64,000 nt of DNA from Schistocerca nitens. Its lineage: Eukaryota; Arthropoda; Insecta; Orthoptera; Acrididae. The stretch lies in assembly GCF_023898315.1 (NCBI RefSeq), contig NC_064615.1, positions 909,018,742 to 909,082,741 of the forward strand, given 5' to 3'. Positions within the stretch are counted from its first letter, which is position 1; each line of letters begins with the position of its first letter. Shown here piece after piece: positions 48,200-57,333 of this stretch. The notes beneath the pieces were generated by a model, which saw nothing but the letters and a program-made list of their open reading frames with translations, was not told where the DNA came from and made no database searches. The translations under genes were made by a program, and so were the position numbers.

Positions 48200-48658
48200 T
48201 AGTGCCGCGTTTCGAAGGAGTCTCCATTTGGTCGAGTGGTTAAATCTTTCAATATCCATATCCGTGTACCATGTGGATGTAATAGTCGCCCAATGTTTTA
48301 CTGCACGAGAACGTGAGGGAAGGCAGTCAAGGTTACGTTGACCACATCTGACAATCGCAAGGAAGGATCGCCATATTGTGCATCAAGCACATTGTAACGT
48401 CTTCACATCAGTGACTCCCTTCGGAGCACTTTTAGTGGACTCCTTGCAGCATTCTATGTCGTCGTCCAAGACTAGCAGTAACCGGACTACGGCGTTATCG
48501 CCCCATGCGTAGGCTGTCGTTAAAACTACAACACAAACACCGTCGTTTGGAGTGGTGCTGTTAACAGGAAGCATGGACAGCCAATGAATTGCATCACATT
48601 GTGTTCAGCTATGAATCGCGGTTCTGTACTGCCCCGGATGATCGTCATAGGCGAGTAA

Positions 48659-51183
48659 CATTTTAAAGAACGTAGTTATTATTATAGGAAACAACGATCT
48701 ATAATTATTATACACAAACGAGAAGCAGTTTTGATCGCATAAATTGTTTTAATGTTGTGACCGGTTTCGATCTTATTACAAGATCATCTTCAGACCTAAA
48801 ATATACAAGAATCCTTATAAACATATAAAGGACGAAATCGTATACTGACAAAACAGTAAATAACGCTGATGTACCATAGACGTCTGCCGGAGACGGTGGC
48901 GCATGACAACCCTCTTGCTTGTGGCTGGTGGTGTACTGCAACGTGAAGGAAGCTGGCCTAACGGCATAACGTCATGGACAGCCAGTCACGTAAGTTGCAT
49001 TTCTACCGCTTAAGAAAATACCGTGGTAGTTGGTCATAATTACCATCTATAGAACATATAAAACAAGTTAAAATCTTATAGTTCATAAAATTTAGTGTAA
49101 AAAGGTAATTACTATGACCTAAATGTGTGGCCCTCTATCAAAGCAAAGATGATAACACGGACGCCACTCTAGTATCTATGAATACCTAATCGTCTTACTA
49201 GGGCCAAAGATGCTATCTGTGGGGAGAGCATCCCGGTCGCTCTAACGGTGCCATGGAGACCCAATGAAGGTCGATCAGTAAACGATATGGGAAAGTGGTA
49301 TGCGCATACGTCACTGTTGTCATTAAAATTTTAATTAAAAGACATCTCGTCCAAATAAATATTACTTATTGAATGCGATATCAGTAGTGGGATGTTACAG
49401 AAATTTATAAATAAGAGCTATATTACCGTAACAGTCGTTGGTCTGCATAGAATGCAACGTGATGGCTATCATAAGCACAAATTAATGACACCATGCCAAT
49501 AAAAACATCTCTTGTCAAATAGTGAAACACAGATAAGTGACATAGAGCGTATACATAAGGCAAGAAAATTGATTGCTGCACACATGCACTTAATTCTGCG
49601 TAAATTTGGTAAAACAACAGTCACAAGTTAATATAATACACTAAATCTAAAGCATGATAAAGTGATACTGAACATATTGAAGAAGGTAGGCACATTCGTC
49701 TGACGAAAATACAATAGTTATAAACGAATGTGGTAGGCAGCAGCGTAACAAACACACTCAGCGATAATTGTGTAGTAAAAAACAATTAAAAGGAAGCGTT
49801 ACAGCGGATATATGGTTTCCGTGACATCTATACTCATCCAAACTAATGGAACATCGTGAAGAGTGAAGTATTTTAGTATAATTCCTCAAACAGATCAAAG
49901 AAATATTTTTCTCTGAAATCCAGTTGTTCGTTAAGTAGAGTTTCTGGATGTTTTCTCCGATGTGTATAAATTTCCAGTTCTTCAAGGGTATTAAGTAAAA
50001 GTCCTTTAGGGACAATATGCAGGAGACTCATATTGTTATTGATAGTACCTTCAGAATGCTTATTTTGGTTAAAGTGTTGCCCGAAGATAGACTTACTACG
50101 TGATGTACAAGTAGCATGTTCATGATGTCTTAAAATTTCTACCAGTTTGGCCAATATAATGACTATCACAATTATCGCATGTGATTTTATACACCCCGGA
50201 ATTTAGATACTTATTACTCTTATTATTCATAGTGTGTCTCAATCTATGTTGAAGTTAAATGTTAGTAGTAAAAACTTTGTAACCATAAACATTTTATTGA
50301 TTTTATCTGAAATATTGACAAAATTGGTCATTTTGGTGGAATTGTATTTATTCTTCGCTCTGCTTTGTGTTGGATTTTGAACAGAGTTGCTAATTTTCTC
50401 ATAAAGGGTATCAATAAACTCGCTTTCACAGTAGTTGGCTTTAGCAATTTGTTTAGTCAACTCGTTTCACACAGCCTCATTTTTAATGGTAGTTTAACGA
50501 TCCTATGTACCATTGACTGGAAAAAGGCTTTTCTGTATCTATGTGGATGACATGATGTGGAGTTAATTATTACATCTGTAGTAGTCGGCTTCCTGTACAT
50601 TGCAAACTGGTAATTATGTTCGACCGTAAATTTCAATTTTTGATGGCTCTAATGGAGTTTGCTCGTCAAATTATCGATCTCTACTTTGGAGCTATTAAAA
50701 AGTAATAACGTGTCACCCACATATGTTTTGTAATATACAATTTTATTCCTTATTTCGGGGTTTGTCTCAAAGAATATAATTTCTCTATAGTTGACAAAAA
50801 TATCAGCGATTGTACCTCCTAGCGAATTTCCCTACCACGTTACTTTCTTAAGCGATAGAAATGCAAGTTATGTGATTGGCTATCCATGACGTTATGCCGA
50901 AGACGGTGCGCGGGACTTCAAGTTTTTAACTAACGGCCGGCCTCCTTCACGTTGCAGTACACCACTAGCCACAAGCAAGAGGGTTGCCATGACCCACCGC
51001 CTGCGACAGACATCTATGGTATATCGGCGTTGTTTACAGTTTTGTCAATATACGATTTCGTCCTTTATATGTTTATAAGGATTCTTGTTTATTGTGGGTC
51101 TGAAGATGATCTTATAATAAGATCGAAACCGGTCACCACATTTAAAAAAAATTATGCGATCAAGACATTCTCGTTTATGAATT
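48659..51183 (-). mobile_element. Penelope-like retroelement, 5'-truncated, with inverted ends
   Basis: A 2525-bp insertion is flanked by an exact 9-bp duplication, GGCGAGTAA, at 48650-48658 and 51184-51192. About 310-345 bp at 48715-49026 is the imperfect reverse complement of 50831-51176. Between them the minus strand carries a truncated reverse transcriptase and a GIY-YIG nuclease (about 50838-49873), then a non-coding stretch. The right arm abuts the coding region exactly where the reverse transcriptase begins. This suggests that the inverted copy of the 3' end was attached at the truncation point during integration (inference). Confidence 0.88.
49873..50838 (-). pseudogene. Penelope-like reverse transcriptase/GIY-YIG nuclease fragment
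   Basis: Penelope-type proteins copy RNA with a reverse transcriptase and cleave DNA with a C-terminal GIY-YIG domain. The fragment starts in the palm with GNSLGGTIADIFVNYREIIF and YKTYVGDTLLLF, where the catalytic YVDD is YVGD. A linker frame follows (50460-50239: DTLYEKISNSVQN, NISDKINKMF). The nuclease is seen as SGVYKITCDNCDSHYIGQTG near 50200-50150, then, after a frameshift, HSEGTINNNMSLLHIVPKGL and LEELEIYTHRRKHPETLLNE up to the stop. Everything N-terminal to the GNSLGG block is absent. Frameshifts and the active-site change make it non-functional. Confidence 0.88.
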
Positions 51184-51610
51184 GGCGAGTAAAGCGGCGA
51201 CGTGGTGAGAGGTCCCACGCTTCCAGTATTCTGGAGAGGCACAGCAGTGTTACCCCTGACATCATGCTGTGGGGAACCATGGGTTAAGACTTGAGGCCAC
51301 CACTGGGGGAACTCTGACAGCGTAGCAACATGTCACGGGCATCCTGCGTCCTGTCAGGTAACAGCATCGTTGTGACATTTCTCAGCAGAACAAGTTTCGC
51401 CCATATAATATAACAATGCGTCTGTATGAACTTTCTGCGTAATGATGTTAAGGCTCTTCCATTTGCTAGCAAGATTCCCAAATCTGTCGCCGATAGAACT
51501 AGTGGGGGGCCACGTCGGACATCAACTCTGTCTCACTACCAGCATCCAGCATATTGTCAGTTACAACAGTTGTGGACCAGCTTGTTTCAAGAGAGTATAC
51601 AACTGATGTA

Positions 51611-51926
51611 CTCCGTCTTCAGGCCACGAGTGGCCCTACAAGGACCATCCGACCGCCGTGTCATCCTCAGAGGAGGACGCAGGTAGGAGGGGCGTGGGGT
51701 CAGCACACCGCTCTCCCGGTCGTTATGATGGTATTCTTGATCGAAGCCGCAACTATTCGGTCGAGTAGCTACTCAGTTGGCATCACGAGGCTGAGAGCAC
51801 CCCGAAAAATGGCAACAGCGCATGGTGGCCCGATGGGCACCCATCCAAGTGCCGACCACCCCCGACAGCGCTTAACTTCGGTGATCTCACGGGAACCAGT
51901 GTATCCACTGCGGCAAGGCCGTTGCC
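51611..51926 (-). mobile_element. 5S rRNA-derived SINE
   Basis: Read on the minus strand from 51926, the first about 100 bases follow a 5S rRNA: GGCAACGGCC at the 5' end, GATCACCGAAGTTAAGC in the middle and CACTTGGATGGGTG further on. This covers the internal RNA polymerase III promoter region. The remaining about 200 bases are unrelated to 5S RNA. An exact 14-bp duplication, ATACAACTGATGTA, lies at 51597-51610 and 51927-51940. The element lies in the C-terminal part of a Tc1-like relic. It is a SINE and not a functional 5S gene, since substitutions and a missing 5S 3' end are visible. Confidence 0.9.
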
Positions 51927-52050
51927 ATACAACTGATGTACAGGTATGAAACCCTTCCCAACTTAATCAGGCGTGCAATCAGGCCAGAGGAGGTGCAGTG
52001 TCATACTGATGAATGATTTCATACTGCCAAGTTGTTTGAAAATTTGACTC

Positions 52051-52625
52051 GATTTCGTGATCACTAAAATCACAACACATATCCTCTCAGACCATGAAAT
52101 TTCATTTCTTTTCATCCTCCTCCTCTGAGAGCTAAACTTTTTTTTTAGGCAGTGGACTACATTTATAACTTTCTTTTTATCATTAACTTCGACGCGACGG
52201 ATATGTTGCTCATCTCTCGTACTTCCTTCAACAATTCACTGTTTTGCAATGTCTTTTCGTACGCCAGTTGAAGACGTGACACAATGCAGACAGATATTCT
52301 GATACTGTTATCACTGGAAGTATTTTACATTGTTTTTGACATTTTTATTCTTTTAGTTTTTGCGTTTTGGTGACACCATTTAACAACTGACAGACATTAT
52401 AGAAATGAAAAAAGTTTGTAAAAATAATAAATAGCACTTAAATACTTAATTATCCACATAATTTGTTCAAAAAATACAGCAAATATGATTTGCAACAGCT
52501 TCCAAAATTAAAGTCACTGCTTCCTGTTTCATGAAGGTGTGATATATAGTCACTTTTGTTTAAACAAAAAAGTGTTTATAATGTCCCATATGTTACTATG
52601 TCTTTGGATGCTAAGACTTCAGTAC
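52051..52625. other. Non-coding DNA, nothing recognised
   Basis: AT-rich sequence with short frames only. Confidence 0.5.
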
Positions 52626-52783
52626 GGGGCGTGAGTCGTGCTTGGGTAGCTCAGATGGTAGAGCACTTGTCCGCGAAAGGCAAAGGTCCCGAGTTCGAGT
52701 CTCGGTCCGGCACACAGTTTTAATCTGCCAGGAACTTTCATATCAGCGCACACTCCGCTGCAGAGTGATAATCTCATTCAGGA
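52626..52783 (+). mobile_element. tRNA-derived SINE family C
   Basis: The tRNA-like head has GGGTAGCTCAGATGGTAGAG and GAGTTCGAGTCTCGG, followed by the body CACACAGTTTTAATCTGCCA and GCGCACACTCCGCTGCAGAG. An 8-bp duplication, TTCAGTAC, lies at 52618-52625 and 52784-52791. It is the simple form of the foldback unit at 20659-20949. The anticodon loop lacks T33, so it is unlikely to be a tRNA gene. Confidence 0.88.
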
Positions 52784-52791
52784 TTCAGTAC

Positions 52792-53971
52792 TGGTGTTTG
52801 TAACTACCGTTATTTAATGCCTCTGTTTGACAAGTTCATCCAGTAAATGCAGGCAAAGAATACGTTATGCTCTTCACACTGGAATGGTGATGCTATGGAT
52901 GTAATGTCTGATTAATCATCATGCTTAATGTAATGACTAAAAGTTCTTATAGGTATCTGAACCCATTTTGCGTACATGTCGTTGTTATCGTTACTGTTAT
53001 AGTGTCGCCTGCAAGATTCTCCATTCCATGTGCCTCGCTCATCTCCCGAGATGCTGCACCTTGCTGATAAAGTTTCCCAACGTTATTAATTTGTGTTCTT
53101 CTTTGCAGTAGTGAATGGCTTTCTTCGCTAAAACATTAGCTATCTTATTGCCTGGTATGTTGATCTTTTCTTTTATCTCACAAATTGTGACGTCTCTTTA
53201 CAGTCAGCCGACACATGTAAGTCACTATAATGTGAACTCTTTGACGCTTTAAGTACCGGTATCCCTTTATGAGGTTTTTGAGCAAGATGATTGTAAATAC
53301 AAGGTCGGACACAATAATGATATGCTTATCTGTTAGCAAATAGGCATAGTTTGTAGTTTTAAATTGAGCAGTACGCTCTGCAGTCATAACAGTTATGATA
53401 TTTTCCTTCGTACTGTCGCATTCACTCCTATACGGCACGTTTTTCCTATACAGTCGGGAATTTATTTACTATTCGTGAGGATTCAGACAACGTGGACACT
53501 GTACCGGCTCGGTTAGTACGAGAATAAGTATTGGTGACAATTCCCAGGACTTTTATAGGCTCTCCGTGCTATACTCGCAGACATCGCGATACTTCGTCAG
53601 TCGCTGAGATCGAACGGAACACAAATGGCTGCGCGTAGCTCCGTGCACGTTTCGCTGAACATTAGCGCGCGTATATCCCTCCCCATAACCATATGTAACA
53701 CGAAATGAGAATTCATGCTCCAGGCTGCACTCCCGCGAACGACGACCGATCTCTACGTGCCATGTTACACGCTAGCGGTGAGCTGGACGGGGGTTGCAGT
53801 CAACCGATAACAGATAATCGCAGTGGTATCACCTCACTGTTATACGTCAGCCCGTTCCATCGATTACTCTGACGGAGTAACAAGAAGTAACCGTTAATTA
53901 CGAGTGGGGCGAATAGGTGACTACAATGGAGGATGTCACATAATGAACAAATTATCAGGGAACAGAATATA
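52792..53971. other. Non-coding DNA with a CpG-richer patch
   Basis: No gene recognised. About 53500-53900 is visibly richer in G, C and CpG than its surroundings. It could be a solo LTR or an old promoter; neither ends nor a coding partner were found. Confidence 0.4.
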
Positions 53972-55247
53972 CGATGGGCGGTTGAAAAGTTCTAGCCCGT
54001 GGTAGTTACCGAAATGTTTCGCACAAACACCACCACCGACTTTTATGATGACCCTTTGCAGGTATGCAAGTCATATTTCGTGGCTCCAGCTTTGTTAGTT
54101 TTGCCGCTAGGATGCGTTGTATACCGTAGTGTAAGCAAAATGGCGAATATGGAGATAATCTAGAACCCTGCTGTGATTGAATTTCTTCATTGGAGGAGAT
54201 TTACGTCCAAGAAAATTGCGGAGGACAGTGCGGAATAAACTTAAGGACAATTCTTCGTCTTGTGCAAGAGTGATAAACTGTGCAAGATGCACCAAGGAGC
54301 GGAGGGCCTGTCACCGTTGCCACTGATGAAACACTGACTACAGTTCACGATACGATTTTGCAGGATTGTCAAACAACGTTGCTGCACATTGAAACCACAT
54401 TTGGAATCTCCCGTGGACGTGCTCATGACATTGTTCTGGATATTTTGGGAATGTGGAAAGTTGCATCTCAGTGGGTCCCGAAAAAAAAAAAAAAAAAAAA
54501 ACCTTGAATGCAGATCAGAGACGGGAATGTGCGCAGTCTTGTAAAGAAATCGTCCGCTAATATGAAGCGGACGAATACGGCTTTACTGCAAGTTATGTGA
54601 CAATGGACGAAACGTGGATTCACCACTTTGATCCTGAGACAAAGCAACAGTCACGACAAGGGAAACATCCTTCCTGTCCCATCTCAAAAAAGTTTCGGGT
54701 GCAAAAATCTGCCGGTAAGGTGTTGGCATCGGTCTTCTGGGATGCAGAAGGGATAATTATGGTGGATTACTTCAAAACTGGCGTAACTATCAAAGCGTGA
54801 TACTATTGCACTATCCTTCGCCGTTTGCGAGAAGAGATAAAGAAAAAAAGGCGCGGAGGATTGTCACGCGGATTTCTTTTCCATCAGGACAACGCATCGG
54901 CGCACAAGGCCCTCGCAATTCTGGAAACTGCGTGACTGCAGGTTAGAATTGTTACGCCGTCCGACCTATTCTCTAGATCTGGCTCCATCAGACTTTTTCT
55001 TTTCCCAAAAACAAAAAAATAGACTTCAAAGGACAACGATTTGAAGATGACGATGCAGTAACTGACGCTGTGAACGCTTAGTTGGACTCGAAATAGAAAA
55101 CCTTTTATTTGAATAGTTTGCAGAAGTTAACTGAGCGTGTCCGCAAGTTTATTAATGTACACGGGTATTAGATTAAAAAATAAATTGGTATTATGAAATT
55201 TCTGTCGTTCTTTATTTGTTAGGCTAGAACCTTTCCGACCCTCCTCA
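53972..55247 (+). mobile_element. mariner-like DNA transposon, second dead copy
   Basis: The left end CGATGGGCGGTTGAAAAGTT and the complement of the right end, GAGGAGGGTCGGAAAGGTTC, both run into CTAGCC and form imperfect terminal repeats. The transposase is in pieces: an N-terminal block near 54160-54290, a frame 54280-54507 ending in an A-run, and a frame 54597-54800 with MDETWIHHFDPETKQQS (first catalytic Asp) and KVLASVFWDAEGIIMVDYF. Then come HQDNASAHKA (second Asp) near 54886 and a ruined SPD block near 54980. The order is that of SETMAR-like mariner transposases. Frameshifts, stops and a 20-bp A-run at 54482-54501 make it inactive. Confidence 0.87.
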
Positions 55248-55984
55248 TATTTGGAGGACTTGCTTGCACTAAACCGATTTAATTATTGTACGAAATTAAT
55301 AAACATTACTTTTCAGAGAGTAAAAATACCACCTAACTTAGTATTGATGAGGAAAATAAGTTACTGTCATTTCAAATTTGGAGACTACACATTTCATTTT
55401 ATCTTAAACAAATCTCATCTCCATATTTCTCATACGACATTGCACTGCCTGTGTTGTGAAGAGTTACGATGGAAAGTTCCTTCGGACATGCTACGATACG
55501 TCACACATTCTCAATGATCTACGGCAGATATTCTACCCTTTCCCTTCCCCTGTCACTTCCTATCATTCTACTGAATCCACTGCCATTTTATGAAACATTT
55601 TTGTGAAGTTTTCCTGTCTTTTTTCCTATTTTCCCCTCTGTCCACAGACATATTCCTTGCTAACTTGCTGCCTTCCTGTACTTTATTTGACAGATTTCTT
55701 TTAAACTTTCTAGTTTATCAGGGGATTGATACATGGAATAAGAGACAAAAATTAAGATTTTTAGTTTTATTTACTATGACAAACTATTATCCACAACTAT
55801 ATAGAGAAGCCAAAGAAATATACAGGGCCTTCGGAAATCCCCGTTACATACTTCTAGCAGTTGGAGAGGAGAATGAGTACATAACATTTTGAATTGGAAA
55901 CCGTTTCCGTTCTATAACGGTTTCAATTCAGATATTTAACGCATCCACTTCTGCTTGAGGAACTGAATTAGACGTAAAGCAGTG
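55248..55984. other. Non-coding DNA before the CR1-like LINE
   Basis: Two short plus-strand frames (88 and 100 codons) show no domain. Nothing else was recognised. Confidence 0.45.
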
Positions 55985-56340
55985 CAGTTATTAGGTCAGC
56001 GAGAGCGCATCGCTAGCTCCTGCTACTACTAAGGCGAGTACACCGTTTGCTTCTTACATATTTTACAAACAGCAGCGACTTATTTTCAGTTATCTGTGTA
56101 ATTACTAGTTTATTTTTGTAATTTCTTGCGTGTTCGAGTGCTTACTAGGTAGAACCTTTTATTTCAATAACAGTGTTTTTGTACTTATTTGCTGCGCTTA
56201 GCTTTTAAATAGTTTTTCTGGGAAAACCTAGCGTAGTTTTCGCGTCTCGTATTTCAGTGAGTGTTTCTTGATTATCAGAGTAGCTCATCAGAAGATTATC
56301 TTGGGAATTTGTCACCGTATAGAGTAGGGTAAACATAGTC

Positions 56341-57333
56341 ATGTGTAGGGACTGTGGTTGTTGTGAGCGGACGCAAGGAGAATTGGCCACTCTTCGGGGA
56401 CAGGTGGAGGCTTTGTCTGTTAGGCTCATCGAGCTCGAGGCGCAGGCGTCGGCTCGTAGTGGCGTTGGGGCAACTGTGGTGAGACCTATGCCTACTTCGG
56501 TGGCCTTGGAATCACATGGAACCCCTGATGTCGCTGCGTCTTCCGGCAGTGAGCATCTTACCGGTCAGCCATCACTCCAGGGTGAATGGCGGACAGTGGT
56601 GGGCTCGCGCGTGCCTGGCCGAAAGGCGAAGGTGGGATCTGGCCGCGTGGCGGCTGCCTTACCCCTTTCCAACAGGTACGGGGTGCTTCCTAGTGGTGAT
56701 GACATCGTTTCCGAGCCACCACAGGATGCCTCGCCTGTTGGGCCAGTGGCCGATTCTCCGGCAAGGTCCCGACAGTCACAGAGGGCGGGCCTATTAGTTA
56801 TAGGGAGCTCCAACGTTAGGCGGGTTATGGAGCCCCTCAGGAAAATAGCGGGTAGGTCGGGGAAGAATGCCAGTGTGCACTCGGTGTGCTTGCCGGGGGG
56901 TCTCGTCCGTAATGTGGAGGAGGCCCTTCCGGCAGCTATTGAACGCACTGGGTGTGACCGGCTGCAGATAGTAGCACATGTCGGAACGAATGACGCCTGC
57001 CGCTTGGGTTCTGAGGCCATCCTTGGTTCCTTCCGGCGGCTGGCTGATTTGGTGAAGACAACCAGCATCGCACGCGGAGTGCAAGCTGAGCTTAATATCT
57101 GCAGCATAGTGCCCAGAGTCGATCGCGGTCCTCTGGTTTGGAGCCGTGTGGAGGGTCTAAACCAGAGGCTCAGACGACTCTGCGACTATAATGGTTGCAA
57201 ATTCATCGACCTCCGTTATTGGGTGGAGAACTGTAGGGCCCCCCTAGACAGGTCAGGCGTGCACTACACACCGGAAGCAGCTACTAGGGTAGCAGAGTAC
57301 GTGTGGCGTGCACACGGGGGTTTTTTAGGTTAG
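56341..57333 (+). CDS. CR1-type ORF1 with SGNH/esterase-like domain, intact
   Basis: The 330-residue protein begins with a cysteine cluster (CRDCGCC) and a leucine-rich heptad segment (residues about 13-36) suited to oligomerisation. A low-complexity linker follows, then an esterase-like domain from residue 150. The domain shows LLVIGSSNVRR with candidate nucleophile S157, VGTND at 214-218, FIDLRY at 288-293 and a late DRSGVHYT with H308. Such domains occur in ORF1 of CR1-type LINEs, where the protein is thought to accompany the element RNA. The frame has no lesion and slightly overlaps the frame of ORF2. GC content is visibly higher than in the flanks. The start is the first ATG after the leader; an unrelated start further in is unlikely given the conserved cysteines. 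Confidence 0.85.
   Translation: MCRDCGCCERTQGELATLRGQVEALSVRLIELEAQASARSGVGATVVRPMPTSVALESHGTPDVAASSGSEHLTGQPSLQGEWRTVVGSRVPGRKAKVGSGRVAAALPLSNRYGVLPSGDDIVSEPPQDASPVGPVADSPARSRQSQRAGLLVIGSSNVRRVMEPLRKIAGRSGKNASVHSVCLPGGLVRNVEEALPAAIERTGCDRLQIVAHVGTNDACRLGSEAILGSFRRLADLVKTTSIARGVQAELNICSIVPRVDRGPLVWSRVEGLNQRLRRLCDYNGCKFIDLRYWVENCRAPLDRSGVHYTPEAATRVAEYVWRAHGGFLG

Larger units (their letters stand above)
48200..52050 (+). mobile_element. Tc1-like relic split by a Penelope-like element and a 5S SINE
   Basis: Plus-strand pieces before 48659 and after 51183 join as one degraded transposase. The left piece ends with DDRHRRV, the block after the first catalytic Asp. The right piece resumes RVKRRRGERSHA, VTPDIMLWGTMG and then a decayed SPNLSPIE-like block near 51484. 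The C-terminal LQQLWTSLFQES is followed by the 5S SINE insertion. The protein order matches the Tc1 transposase at 43971. Numerous frame breaks show it was already old. Termini were not found. Confidence 0.75.

Noticed and set aside
51830..51926. A genuine 5S rRNA gene
   Set aside because: Only about the first 100 bases match 5S RNA, with substitutions. It continues into an unrelated body and is enclosed by a 14-bp target duplication.
56565..57107. 180-codon minus-strand frame inside the CR1 ORF1
   Set aside because: It is an antisense shadow of the GC-rich esterase-like ORF1.
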